A stretch of 64,000 nt of DNA from Pseudenterobacter timonensis (GTDB taxonomy: Bacteria > Pseudomonadota > Gammaproteobacteria > Enterobacterales > Enterobacteriaceae), in NCBI RefSeq assembly GCF_900021175.1, contig NZ_FCOP01000012.1:186001-250000 (forward strand), written 5' to 3'. A program made the translations under genes and the position numbers. The notes under the pieces were generated by a model. The model did not search any database, was not told the DNA's origin, and saw only the letters and a program-made list of their open reading frames with translations. Shown one piece after another: positions 17,994 through 27,490 of the stretch. Position 1 is the stretch's first letter. Each line of letters opens with the position of its first letter.

Positions 17994-19343
17994 ATGAAAA
18001 TTTATCGTCCACTGTGGAACGAGGGGGCTTTACTGTCCCCTCAGCAGTTCCAGCAACAGGCTGAATGGGAGTCTTTTCGCAGTGCCGGTGCATCAGCACT
18101 GGCATGCCCGTTTCCCTGGGGTGTAGAAAAGATTGAGTTTAATGACAGCCTTCTTTCATCCGGTCTGATCCAGATTACGCAGTTACGCCTCTGGCTGGAA
18201 GATGGTTCGCTGATTGATGCGCAAAGGAGCGATCTGCCTCCGGCGCCGCGTGAGTTAGACGCCAGCCAACTGGCAGGTCGTGATGCGGTAACTGTCGTCA
18301 TCGCACTGCCTCACATGCAGCCAGGTGTGATCAACGTTGAACAAGAAGGCGTCAGCCCAGACCGGCCGCTCCGCTATCGTGAAGAATGGGTGACGTTGCA
18401 GGATGCTTTTGGGTCTGAAGAAGAATCCATGGCGGTTGCCCGGTTTAATTTCACCATCCGGTTTGCCCATGAAAGCAATGATTCCTGGAAAGTTTGCCCG
18501 GTAGCAAGATTGATCCGGGATGGGCAAAATGCGTGGCGACAGGATCCGTCTTTTATTCCTCCAGTGGCATCATTTGGCGCAAGCCCGGTCCTGCGCGAAC
18601 GTCTGACGCTGCTCAATCGTCAGTTACGCTCCCGACGCCAGCGTCTGATGACAATGCGCCGTGAAAGTAACGAAAGACTTGCCGATTTTGCGGTTGCCGA
18701 TGTCTCTCTCTTCTGGTTGCTGAATGCGCTGAATTCGCACGCCAGAGTTCTGACGGAATACGAGCGCTTCCCGGCACGGCCACCTGAACAGGTATGGGCT
18801 GAACTCGCCCGTCTGGCAGGTAGCATGCTGACTTTCTCACTTGAACATGACCTTGATGCTATCCCGGGCTATGACCATGCGGAACCGGTTAACGCTTTTC
18901 CTCCACTCTTTGACCTGGTCACAGAGCTTCTGGAAGCCAGTCTGCCCTCACGTGTTATTGCCCTGGAAATGTCCCGACCAGACGGACAGACCTGGAAAGC
19001 AAACCTTCACGATATCCGTCTGCGCGAAGAGGCCGACCTTTATCTCTCTGTGCGCTCAAGTGTCCCTGCCTGGCAGGTCGCCGAGCAATTCCCTGCTCTC
19101 TGTCAGGCCGGGTCCCCTGATGAGGTCAATACCATTTACGGCGCGGCGCTCAGGGGTATTCCATTGATCCCGGTAAGCAGGGTCCCTGCGGCATTGCCGG
19201 TACGTATGGAAAACCAGTATTTCGCGCTTGATATGGAAAGCGCTGCTGCGCGTGAAATGCAGGAACAAGGGGTGTGTATGTTCTATGTGCCCGAATTACT
19301 TGGTGCCCTGGAGCTTGAACTGTTTGCGGTGCTGCGCTCATGA
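17994..19343 (+). CDS. tssK: T6SS baseplate protein TssK
   Basis: A 449-residue TssK (VasE/ImpJ) protein. Its trimers connect the baseplate wedges (TssF, TssG) to the TssJLM membrane complex. Family features are the N-terminus IYRPLWNEGALLSPQQFQQQAEWE and the C-terminal DLYLSVRSS and NQYFALDMES motifs. The composition here is lower in GC than tssC just upstream, which may reflect a mosaic cluster. The gene ends in an ATGA overlap with tssL. Confidence 0.93.
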   Translation: MKIYRPLWNEGALLSPQQFQQQAEWESFRSAGASALACPFPWGVEKIEFNDSLLSSGLIQITQLRLWLEDGSLIDAQRSDLPPAPRELDASQLAGRDAVTVVIALPHMQPGVINVEQEGVSPDRPLRYREEWVTLQDAFGSEEESMAVARFNFTIRFAHESNDSWKVCPVARLIRDGQNAWRQDPSFIPPVASFGASPVLRERLTLLNRQLRSRRQRLMTMRRESNERLADFAVADVSLFWLLNALNSHARVLTEYERFPARPPEQVWAELARLAGSMLTFSLEHDLDAIPGYDHAEPVNAFPPLFDLVTELLEASLPSRVIALEMSRPDGQTWKANLHDIRLREEADLYLSVRSSVPAWQVAEQFPALCQAGSPDEVNTIYGAALRGIPLIPVSRVPAALPVRMENQYFALDMESAAAREMQEQGVCMFYVPELLGALELELFAVLRS

Positions 19344-20029
19344 GACAGGAAATCGATATTGACCAGCTGATGGCAGAAACCTGGCTTACTGTCACCATGC
19401 TGAAGAAAGGGGCCGTCTCCCACAATGGCAGCGCACTCTACGACAAATGCGTTAAACAGGTTGAAACTGTGCGGGAAGCGCTGGAGCGTGCCGGTTATGA
19501 CGACGCCAGTGTTGAACATATTTCCTACGCACAATGTGCCTTGCTGGACGAAACGGTGATGAGCCGTAAGCCTGAAAAAAGCGAGGAAGGAGAGGAGTGT
19601 AAAAGTGATGAAGGCCAGGTAGCCTGGCGTAAAGCGCCGCTTCAGGCCCGTTTTTTTGGCTCACTTCGTGCAGGTGAAGCGCTATGGGATCGGATAGCAG
19701 AGGTTCTGCGTCAGCCTTCACCGAATCCGGCCGTTTTAACCTGCTATCACCGGGTGATAGCGCTGGGTTTTCAGGGATTATACAGCCTGAAAGCGGTCAG
19801 CCAGGCGCAGCGTGATGAGGTAGTGAAAGCCCTTTATGAGCGGGTTTCTCCACCTGATGCAGGTCTGTCACTGGTTGTTCACCGGATGGGAAAACATCGC
19901 TGGAGTCTGATGCGCTCAGTCTGGTTCTGGATAGTGCTCGCCGTCATTCTTACCGGCGTTATCTGGTGGGGTGGTCACCTCTGGCTCCAGTCTCTTTTGT
20001 CAGCACAAATACCGGAGTTGCATGGCTAA
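19340..20029 (+). CDS. tssL: T6SS membrane-complex protein TssL (DotU/IcmH)
   Basis: A 229-residue DotU-family inner-membrane protein. The cytoplasmic helical domain includes YAQCALLDETVMS, the conserved segment at the centre of TssL structures, and a single transmembrane helix lies near the C-terminus (VWFWIVLAVILTGVIWWGG), leaving a short periplasmic tail. It works with TssM and TssJ. The form is the short one without a fused peptidoglycan-binding domain; the next gene may supply that function. Start and stop overlap the neighbouring genes (ATGA with tssK, TAATG with the next). Confidence 0.93.
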   Translation: MRQEIDIDQLMAETWLTVTMLKKGAVSHNGSALYDKCVKQVETVREALERAGYDDASVEHISYAQCALLDETVMSRKPEKSEEGEECKSDEGQVAWRKAPLQARFFGSLRAGEALWDRIAEVLRQPSPNPAVLTCYHRVIALGFQGLYSLKAVSQAQRDEVVKALYERVSPPDAGLSLVVHRMGKHRWSLMRSVWFWIVLAVILTGVIWWGGHLWLQSLLSAQIPELHG

Positions 20030-21708
20030 TGCGTAGATCAGTCATCATTCCGGTAGTCCTGCACGCCCTGGTAGCCGTTGCCACGTTGCTGTGGTTGCTG
20101 TGGTATTTCATCCCGACGGGCAACGTTTTTAACGGCCTGACCACCCTGCTGATCCTCCTTCTGGCAGGCTGGTATGTTTTTAAAAACTGTCGGAGCGAAG
20201 AGCCCACATCCGACGTTACCCTCCCGGCTGCGGAACTGCCACTACCCGACACCCAGGGCCCCGTCGTACTGGTGTGTGGTGACATGCTGGAAGCGTTGTT
20301 TCATGGAGGCCCGCTTCGCAAAACAGCCCAGGGGTGGTGGCTGCGGGCCGGTGACGTCAACCGGTTAACTGACGTTGTCCGCAGTATCCAGACGCAGTTC
20401 CCGCGCCAGGTCGGTCAGCTCTCGGTAATGTACCGCTGCCTGCCAGACCATCATCAGGATGAAGCCGTTCTGCGCTCGACGCTGAAAACGCTCCGCCAGC
20501 AGTGTAAGCAGATTAAATCCCTGACGGGTTTCCCACTGCCGGTTGTGTTGAGTGCAGAATTTTCCGGGCCAGAAACGCCCTGGATAATCGTTCGGGGTGA
20601 TAAGCCGATTGTCTGTCCGGTAAATGATTCGCCGCAGGCTTTCATCGACTGGCAGCAGGCGGAAGACAATATCCTGGCATTGCCAGCCGTCAGCGAGGCA
20701 TTTTCCTTTATCCGTAATACGCTGGCTGATGAGCTGGAAAAGCCTGATCGGTTAACGCCTCCTGAACGAGCATTCTCCGTGGCAATGCGCCTCGGTACCG
20801 TCCTTCCCGGTACAGAGTCAGTCTGGGCCGACTGGCTATATACCCGCACCTGTTTGCAGTTTTCCCGAAAACCAGGGCAGATAGCACCGGCAAGTTTGTT
20901 TCCGGATGCTGTTCTGCCGCTGCTGGCACCTTTTGCATCAACTGTGCAGGGGGGCCAGCGTACCCGTCGCCTGATCCTGCTGATGTGGCTGTGTGCCCTG
21001 ACCGCATTGGGTATTTCTGCGCTCAATAACCGTGACCTGATCCGTCAGGTGAGTACCGATTTACAGCGCTGGAATGCAATCCCGATGAACCATTATCGCC
21101 CTAAGGCAGAATCACTGGCCGCCCTGAAGCAGGATGCGCTCCTGCTTGAACGCTGGCAGCGCCAGGGTGAGCCTTTGCGTTACAGCCTGGGCTATTACCC
21201 AGGGCAACGCCTGTGGCTGGCCTTGCAACAGGCTATCGATACCTGGACACCTCCACCTGCCCCTGAACCAAAACCGTTACCAAAAATTGTACGACTCGAC
21301 AGCATGTCGCTGTTTGATTCCGGTAAGTCCGTGCTGAAACCGGGCTCCACCAAAATGCTGGTCAACTCGCTGGTCGGAATCAAAGCCAGGCCAGGCTGGC
21401 TCATCGTGGTCAGCGGCCACACAGACAATACCGGCAGCGTTGAGCTCAACCAGACCCTGTCTTTACAACGAGCTGAGGCCGTCCGTAACTGGATGCGTGA
21501 TACCGGGGACGTACCGGAAAGTTGCTTTGCCGTGCAGGGTTACGGTGACAGCCGACCAATTGCATCAAACGACACGCCTGATGGCCGTGCGCATAACCGG
21601 CGTGTCGAGATCAGTCTGGTACCACAGGCTGACGCCTGTCGTTTGCCAGGCGCAAAACACGCGTCACAGGATGTACGTGACGTTTCAACTAAAGAAATGG
21701 AGAAGTAA
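20029..21708 (+). CDS. OmpA-domain T6SS membrane protein
   Basis: A 559-residue protein with two N-terminal membrane segments (VIIPVVLHALVAVATLLWLLWYFI and LTTLLILLLAGWYVF), a further hydrophobic helix near residues 322-340 (LILLMWLCALTALGISAL) and a C-terminal OmpA-like peptidoglycan-binding domain from about residue 425. Domain motifs are VVSGHTDNTGS, TLSLQRAEAVRNWM and AHNRRVEI. In T6SS clusters such proteins sit beside short TssL and are thought to anchor the membrane complex to the cell wall. I start at 20029 (TAATG overlap with tssL); the longer frame from 19966 would duplicate the end of tssL. Confidence 0.85.
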   Translation: MRRSVIIPVVLHALVAVATLLWLLWYFIPTGNVFNGLTTLLILLLAGWYVFKNCRSEEPTSDVTLPAAELPLPDTQGPVVLVCGDMLEALFHGGPLRKTAQGWWLRAGDVNRLTDVVRSIQTQFPRQVGQLSVMYRCLPDHHQDEAVLRSTLKTLRQQCKQIKSLTGFPLPVVLSAEFSGPETPWIIVRGDKPIVCPVNDSPQAFIDWQQAEDNILALPAVSEAFSFIRNTLADELEKPDRLTPPERAFSVAMRLGTVLPGTESVWADWLYTRTCLQFSRKPGQIAPASLFPDAVLPLLAPFASTVQGGQRTRRLILLMWLCALTALGISALNNRDLIRQVSTDLQRWNAIPMNHYRPKAESLAALKQDALLLERWQRQGEPLRYSLGYYPGQRLWLALQQAIDTWTPPPAPEPKPLPKIVRLDSMSLFDSGKSVLKPGSTKMLVNSLVGIKARPGWLIVVSGHTDNTGSVELNQTLSLQRAEAVRNWMRDTGDVPESCFAVQGYGDSRPIASNDTPDGRAHNRRVEISLVPQADACRLPGAKHASQDVRDVSTKEMEK

Positions 21709-21710
21709 AC

Positions 21711-22202
21711 ATGGCAATCCCAGTTTATCTGTGGCTGAAAGACGATGGCGGCGCTGATATTAAAGGTTCCGTAGATGTGAAAGATCGCGAAGGAAGCATC
21801 GAAGTTGTTGCTCAGGAACACAACCTGTACATCCCGACCGATAATAACACCGGCAAACTGACCGGTACGCGTATCCACACGCCGTTCCTGTTTACCAAAG
21901 AAATCGACTCTTCCAGCCCGTACCTCTACAAAGCAGTGACCACCGGGCAGACCCTGAAGTCGGCTGAATTTAAGTGGTACAGAATCAACGACGCGGGCCA
22001 GGAAGTGGAGTACTTCAACACGAAGCTTGAGAACGTGAAGCTGGTGAAAGTGAACCCGAAGATGCATGACATCAAGGACCCGGCGTTCGAGAAGCACAAC
22101 CATCTCGAGCAGATCGAGCTGCGTTACGAAAAAATCACCTGGACCTACAAAGACGGCAACATCATTCATTCCGATTCCTGGAACGAACGTACCACTGCGT
22201 AA
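21711..22202 (+). CDS. hcp: T6SS tube protein Hcp (TssD)
   Basis: A 163-residue Hcp, the hexameric ring protein that stacks into the inner tube and is exported. The family N-terminus AIPVYLWLKDDGGADIKGSVDVKDREGSIEV and the segment HLEQIELRYEKITWTYKDGNIIHSDSWNE are typical of the enteric Hcp1 group. It is placed 2 bases after the OmpA-like gene and is followed by strong hairpins, consistent with high separate accumulation of hcp mRNA. Confidence 0.96.
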   Translation: MAIPVYLWLKDDGGADIKGSVDVKDREGSIEVVAQEHNLYIPTDNNTGKLTGTRIHTPFLFTKEIDSSSPYLYKAVTTGQTLKSAEFKWYRINDAGQEVEYFNTKLENVKLVKVNPKMHDIKDPAFEKHNHLEQIELRYEKITWTYKDGNIIHSDSWNERTTA

Positions 22203-22208
22203 GACCCT

Positions 22209-22288
22209 GGCGGACAGATCCCCTCTGTCCGCCATCTTGCTCTGCTCTGCACAGCGCCTGTCAGACGGACGCTTTGCAGAGCAGTTTT
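22209..22288 (+). terminator. Double hairpin after hcp
   Basis: A perfect 11-bp stem (TGGCGGACAGA / TCTGTCCGCCA, 22209-22235) is followed by a second stem (CTGCTCTGC / GCAGAGCAG, 22243-22284) and TTTTA. It lies between hcp and clpV, so it could end most hcp transcripts or protect the hcp 3' end, while allowing partial read-through to clpV. Confidence 0.75.
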
Positions 22289-22365
22289 ACAACTTATCGG
22301 CATGAACCTTATGGGCATCGGTTGACGGCCAGGGGCGGTAGCGTGCCTGAACTAGAGGGAACGAC

Positions 22366-25038
22366 ATGGAACATCATTCAGCAGTCCTGCTACGACGACT
22401 AAATCCTTATTGCGCCAGAGCACTGGAAGGTGCGGCTTCTTTATGTCAGACCCGTGCACATGCAGTAATTACGCCGGAGCACTGGTTATTAAAGTTGCTG
22501 GAGCAGGGCGAAGGTGATCTGACGGTTCTCGCTCGCCGCTATGATTGGGATATGGATGCCATCTGGCAGTCACTCCTGAGCTGGCTGGATGCACAGCCTC
22601 GTTCATTGTGCACCCGACCAGAGCTTTCTACGTCACTTCAGACATTGCTGAAACAGGCCTGGCTTGCCGCCACGCTCGCCGGAGATGAGCGGATCCGCAG
22701 CATTCATTTGCTTACGGCCATGATTGATACGTCAGGGCTGACGCGCTGTGATGGTCTCTGGCCTTTAATGACGCTGACCACCAGCCAACTGGAAAGGTTA
22801 CGTCCCTTACTGGAAGCGCAGTCGGACGAGCGATATGACATTACGCTCAACGAGCAGGCTGGCAATGCCACCATTATTGGTCGGGCGGCGCCATTACAAG
22901 ATGAAGCACAAAACCAGGCTGAAGGAGGAAGTGCGCAGCCTGCCGTTTCACAGGAAGAGTCCATTCTCAATCGTTTTACGGTCGATGTGACCGCCCGTGC
23001 CCGGGAAGGAAAGATTGACCCGGTCTTTGGACGGGATAACGAAATCCGTCAGATGGTGGATATTCTCTCCAGACGCAGGAAGAACAACCCGATCCTTGTG
23101 GGTGACCCCGGCGTTGGCAAGACCGCGCTCGTGGAAGGACTGGCGCTGCGTATTGCGGAGGGCAACGTCCCGGACGCACTGAAAGCTGTCTCCGTACGCA
23201 GCCTTGACCTCGGTCTGCTGCAGGCCGGAGCCGGGGTGAAGGGGGAGTTTGAACAGCGCCTGAAAAACATCATTGAGGCCGTACAGCAGTCGCCGTTGGC
23301 GGTGCTGCTGTTCATAGACGAGGCCCACACCATTATCGGCGCGGGCAACCAGGCGGGGGGCGCGGATGCGGCCAACCTGCTGAAGCCCGCGCTCGCCCGC
23401 GGTGAGCTCAGAACCATCGCCGCCACCACCTGGAGCGAGTACAAGCAGTACTTCGAGCGCGACGCCGCGCTGGAGCGGCGCTTCCAGATGGTGAAGGTGG
23501 ACGAGCCGGACGACGACACCGCCTGTCTGATGCTGCGCGGCCTGAAATCCCGCTACGCGCAGCACCACGGGGTGCATATCACCGATGAGGCGGTCAGGGC
23601 GGCGGTCACCCTGTCCAGACGTTACCTGACCGGTCGCCAGCTGCCGGACAAGGCGGTGGACCTGCTGGACACGGCTTCCGCCCGTATCCGCATGAGCCTC
23701 GACACCGTGCCGGAGCCGCTGACCCGGATGAAGGCGCAGCTGACGGCCCTTGCCATGGAGAAGCAGGCGCTGCTGGAGGATATCTCAGCGGGTAGCGCCA
23801 CCCACGGTGAGCGTCTGGCGTCGATAGAAGAGGAAGAAGTCCGGATTATTTTACAGCTCGACGAACTGGAAACGCAGTACGGCCAGGAGCTGAAACTTAC
23901 GCAAGCACTGCTCGCCTGCCGCGCGGATATCTCCCGCCAGGCAGAAACTGCAGACCTGCAACAGCAACTGAGTGACGTTCAGCAGGGTAACCCTTTGCTG
24001 GGTCTGGACGTGGACGCACGTACCGTCGCCACGGTGATTGCCGACTGGACCGGGGTCCCGCTCTCTACCCTGATGAAGGATGAACAGACGGAACTGCTGA
24101 CTCTGGAAGCGAGCCTCGGTAAACGTGTGGTGGGCCAGGAGGCGGCGCTGCACGCCATCGCGCAGCGCCTGCGCGCCAGTAAAACCGGTCTGGCGCCGGA
24201 GAACGGCCCGCAGGGCGTGTTCCTGCTGACCGGTCCGAGCGGTACCGGCAAAACCGAAACCGCGCTGGCGCTGGCGGACGCGCTCTTCGGCGGTGAAAAA
24301 TCCCTGATTACCATCAACCTCTCCGAATACCAGGAGCCGCATACCGTCTCCCAGCTCAAGGGGTCGCCGCCGGGCTATGTCGGCTACGGCCAGGGCGGCA
24401 TTCTCACCGAGGCTGTCCGTAAGCGGCCATACAGCGTGGTGCTGCTGGATGAGGTGGAGAAGGCGCACCGGGATGTGATGAACCTCTTCTACCAGGTTTT
24501 TGACCGCGGCTTTATGCGCGACGGCGAGGGGCGGGAAATTGATTTTCGCAACACCGTCATTCTGATGACCTCGAATCTCGGCAGCGACCACATCATGCAG
24601 ATGCTGGACGAACAGCCGGAGGCGACAGAACCGGAACTGCACGAACTGCTGCGCCCGCTGCTGCGCGATCATTTCCAGCCCGCGCTGCTGGCTCGCTTCC
24701 AGACGGTGATATACCGCCCGCTGGCAATGGATGCCATGCGCACCATTGTCGGTATGAAACTGGCGCAGGTGAGCACGCGTCTGCAACGCCACTACGGCAT
24801 TTCCACTCACATTGGCGAAAGTTTTATCGACACGTTGACGACGGCGTGTTTGCTGCCGGATACCGGTGCCCGCAACGTGGACAGTCTGCTTAACCAGCAG
24901 ATCCTGCCGGTGCTGAGTCAGCAGTTATTAAGCCATATGGCGGCAAAACAAAAACCGTCCTCGTTACATCTGACCTGGGATGATGAAGAGGGCATTGTGC
25001 TGGCGTTTGATGCACAGGCAGAAGGAGAGCCGTCATGA
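22366..25038 (+). CDS. clpV: T6SS ATPase ClpV (TssH)
   Basis: An 890-residue Hsp100 disaggregase that dismantles contracted TssBC sheath for reuse. It has the Clp N-domain (residues about 10-150), a first AAA+ module with Walker A GDPGVGKT near 247 and Walker B VLLFIDEAH, a middle coiled-coil domain, and a second AAA+ module with GPSGTGKT near 624 and VVLLDEVEKAH, then a ClpB-like C-terminal domain. The start at 22366 follows AGAGGGAACGAC. It overlaps vgrG by 4 bases. Confidence 0.95.
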   Translation: MEHHSAVLLRRLNPYCARALEGAASLCQTRAHAVITPEHWLLKLLEQGEGDLTVLARRYDWDMDAIWQSLLSWLDAQPRSLCTRPELSTSLQTLLKQAWLAATLAGDERIRSIHLLTAMIDTSGLTRCDGLWPLMTLTTSQLERLRPLLEAQSDERYDITLNEQAGNATIIGRAAPLQDEAQNQAEGGSAQPAVSQEESILNRFTVDVTARAREGKIDPVFGRDNEIRQMVDILSRRRKNNPILVGDPGVGKTALVEGLALRIAEGNVPDALKAVSVRSLDLGLLQAGAGVKGEFEQRLKNIIEAVQQSPLAVLLFIDEAHTIIGAGNQAGGADAANLLKPALARGELRTIAATTWSEYKQYFERDAALERRFQMVKVDEPDDDTACLMLRGLKSRYAQHHGVHITDEAVRAAVTLSRRYLTGRQLPDKAVDLLDTASARIRMSLDTVPEPLTRMKAQLTALAMEKQALLEDISAGSATHGERLASIEEEEVRIILQLDELETQYGQELKLTQALLACRADISRQAETADLQQQLSDVQQGNPLLGLDVDARTVATVIADWTGVPLSTLMKDEQTELLTLEASLGKRVVGQEAALHAIAQRLRASKTGLAPENGPQGVFLLTGPSGTGKTETALALADALFGGEKSLITINLSEYQEPHTVSQLKGSPPGYVGYGQGGILTEAVRKRPYSVVLLDEVEKAHRDVMNLFYQVFDRGFMRDGEGREIDFRNTVILMTSNLGSDHIMQMLDEQPEATEPELHELLRPLLRDHFQPALLARFQTVIYRPLAMDAMRTIVGMKLAQVSTRLQRHYGISTHIGESFIDTLTTACLLPDTGARNVDSLLNQQILPVLSQQLLSHMAAKQKPSSLHLTWDDEEGIVLAFDAQAEGEPS

Positions 25039-27476
25039 ACAATTCCCTCTCCAACAAGGTTACCAGCCTGGTACATCAGCTTTTAGGACAATCACGGTAC
25101 CGGGTTGATGTGCATGAATGCGACCATTTCCTGGATGTGTTGCGTTACAGCGCCGTTGAATCACTCAGCCAGCCCTGGCGCTATGATGTGGCGGTCACCT
25201 GCTCTTCTGCGGATATTGTCTGCGACGCGTTACTGCTGAAGCCCGCGTCATTCACTTTCCAGACACCAGTGTTTGACGGAACACCGGCGCTGCCGGTCAG
25301 GACAGTATTCGGCGTGGTCGAGTCGTTCCGCCGCGTGTCCACCTCGAATGATGAGACCCATTACGCACTGACGATCGTTCCCCGTATCGCCCTTCTGGGC
25401 TATACGAAAGGGAGCGAGATCTACCTCAACCAGTCGGTCACTGAAGTGGTTGAACAGGTACTGCGTAAACATGGCCTGGAAGGGCATGATTTTGAGTTCC
25501 GCCTCTCACGGGAATATCCCTCCCGGGAGCTCATCACCCAGTGGCGGGAAACTGACCTTGAGTTTATCCAGCGCCTGCTGGCGGAGGTGGGCATTTACTG
25601 GCGCTATGAAATGGACAGCCATCTTGAGCAGGATGTGGTGATTTTTCAGGACAGCCAGCAGCAGTATGAATTTGGCGTCACGCTACCGTTACGCAACCAG
25701 GCCGGGATGAATGACAGCGGGCAGGAGAGCATCTGGAATATTCAGACCGCATATAACGTGGTGAGCGGGAGTGTGGCCACCCGTGACTACAACTACCGTG
25801 AGGCGCTGTCGCCGCAGGACAGTTCCGAAAGCATTTTCAGCAAGGAAGGGATCATCACCGGGGAAACGTACCATTATGCGGAACCCTTCCTGACAGCAGG
25901 TGACGCTGAAAGTACAGAGTCCGGCGCATACTTCGCCCGCCTGCGTCACGAACGCATTCTGAACACGCAGTATCATGTCACCGGGCATTCCTCAAGCCCT
26001 CATCTGGTTCCGGGGCAGGTACTGGAAACGGACGGAACGCTTCCCGATGCCGTCAGGGAAGGCATCGTCATCACCACGGTGCGCTCTGGTGGTTCACGCA
26101 AACGTAGCTTTACGCTGACGTTTGAGGGGATCCCCTACAGCGAAACCGTCTGCTGGCGTCCGGCACTGCTCAGTCGCCCGGTGATATCCGGCTCGCTGCC
26201 TGCCCGGGTGGAAAGCATACAGAAAGGCGACACCTATTCCTGGCTGGATACGGAAGGGCGCTACCGTGTGAAACTTGACTTCGACCGCAGCAGTTCTGAA
26301 CAGGGTTATGCCTGTATGTGGCTGCGGCTGGCGAAACCCTATGCCGGTGATACTTACGGATTCCACTCACCGCTTATCGACGGAACTGAAGTTGCCGTCG
26401 TATTTGACGGCGGAGACCCGGATCGTCCCTACATTGCCTATGCCCTGCATGATTCAGAGCATCCGGATCATGTCACCAGTGATAATCATACGCGGAACGT
26501 GTGGCGCACTCCGGCGAACAATAAGCTGCGGATGGAGGATAAGCGGCAGGAAGAGCATATCAAGCTCGCGACGGAATACGGCAAAACGCAGCTGAACATG
26601 GGGCATCTGGTCAACAGCCAGCGTGAAAAGCGCGGGGCCGGTTTCGAACTGCGAACGGATGAGCATGGCGCTGTCCGTGCGGCAAAGGGACTGTTTCTGA
26701 CGGCGGATGCCCAGGCCAAAGCGCAGGGCCCGGTGCTGGAAATGGCGCCTGCGATAAGTCAGATTAACCAGGCCAACAGCCAGATGCAGGCCCTGAACAG
26801 CGCCGCTGAAGCCGCCGGAGCCCTGGTCTGTGACATCAGTACCCAGATAAATTTTGTGACCGACAAAATCAAAGATCTCCAGTCTGCGGTCCTGCTGGGT
26901 AGTGCGCCGCAGGGGGTGGCACTGACTTCAGGGGAACACCTTCAGCTCAGCAGTACCCGCAATACCATGATCAATGCCGGTCAGCATCTTGATATCGGGG
27001 CGATGAAAAATCTGTCCGTGAGCGTTGAAAAAGCGCTGGGGTTGTTTGTGAATAAAGAAGGGGCGAAGCTGGTCGCGAATCAGGGAGACATCGAAATTCA
27101 GGCTCAGCACAACACGATGGCGCTGTTTTCTGAAAAACAGCTGACGGTGACCAGTAGTGAAGACGAAATTATTATCAGCACCCCGGAAACGCTGACGCTG
27201 AACGGCGGCGGATCGTATATGAAGCTGAGTAAGAACGGGATAGAGCATGGCTCGGAAGGGATGATGATAATGAAAGTGGCGACGTATCTGGTTCCAGGTA
27301 CTCCTGCGAGTCTTCCTTACGATACTCCCGATTTTCCCTTAACCTCCTTAAGCTATGACATAAATAGCGAGCCAGGAACGGATAATTCGAACTCATCGAA
27401 AAATGATGGTCAACATCGACAGAATCAGCCTGAAAAGGATTCAGCCAAAGGTTCTGCAAAACGGGCATGTGATTAA
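25035..27476 (+). CDS. vgrG1: VgrG spike protein 1 (TssI)
   Basis: An 813-residue spike protein of the puncturing device. The N-terminal gp27-like part contains FELR-type motifs such as EREYPSREL-like EYPSRELITQWRETDLEFIQRLLAEVGIYWRY; the gp5 OB-fold and the segment HTRNVWRTPANNKLRMEDKRQEEHIKLATEYGKTQLN follow, then the DUF2345 beta-helix. The last 60 or so residues are polar, low-complexity and lysine/serine-rich with no recognisable enzyme domain, so this is probably a non-specialised VgrG that carries the effector encoded immediately downstream. It overlaps clpV by ATGA. Confidence 0.93.
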   Translation: MNNSLSNKVTSLVHQLLGQSRYRVDVHECDHFLDVLRYSAVESLSQPWRYDVAVTCSSADIVCDALLLKPASFTFQTPVFDGTPALPVRTVFGVVESFRRVSTSNDETHYALTIVPRIALLGYTKGSEIYLNQSVTEVVEQVLRKHGLEGHDFEFRLSREYPSRELITQWRETDLEFIQRLLAEVGIYWRYEMDSHLEQDVVIFQDSQQQYEFGVTLPLRNQAGMNDSGQESIWNIQTAYNVVSGSVATRDYNYREALSPQDSSESIFSKEGIITGETYHYAEPFLTAGDAESTESGAYFARLRHERILNTQYHVTGHSSSPHLVPGQVLETDGTLPDAVREGIVITTVRSGGSRKRSFTLTFEGIPYSETVCWRPALLSRPVISGSLPARVESIQKGDTYSWLDTEGRYRVKLDFDRSSSEQGYACMWLRLAKPYAGDTYGFHSPLIDGTEVAVVFDGGDPDRPYIAYALHDSEHPDHVTSDNHTRNVWRTPANNKLRMEDKRQEEHIKLATEYGKTQLNMGHLVNSQREKRGAGFELRTDEHGAVRAAKGLFLTADAQAKAQGPVLEMAPAISQINQANSQMQALNSAAEAAGALVCDISTQINFVTDKIKDLQSAVLLGSAPQGVALTSGEHLQLSSTRNTMINAGQHLDIGAMKNLSVSVEKALGLFVNKEGAKLVANQGDIEIQAQHNTMALFSEKQLTVTSSEDEIIISTPETLTLNGGGSYMKLSKNGIEHGSEGMMIMKVATYLVPGTPASLPYDTPDFPLTSLSYDINSEPGTDNSNSSKNDGQHRQNQPEKDSAKGSAKRACD

Positions 27477-27490
27477 CACGGAGGTTTTTT

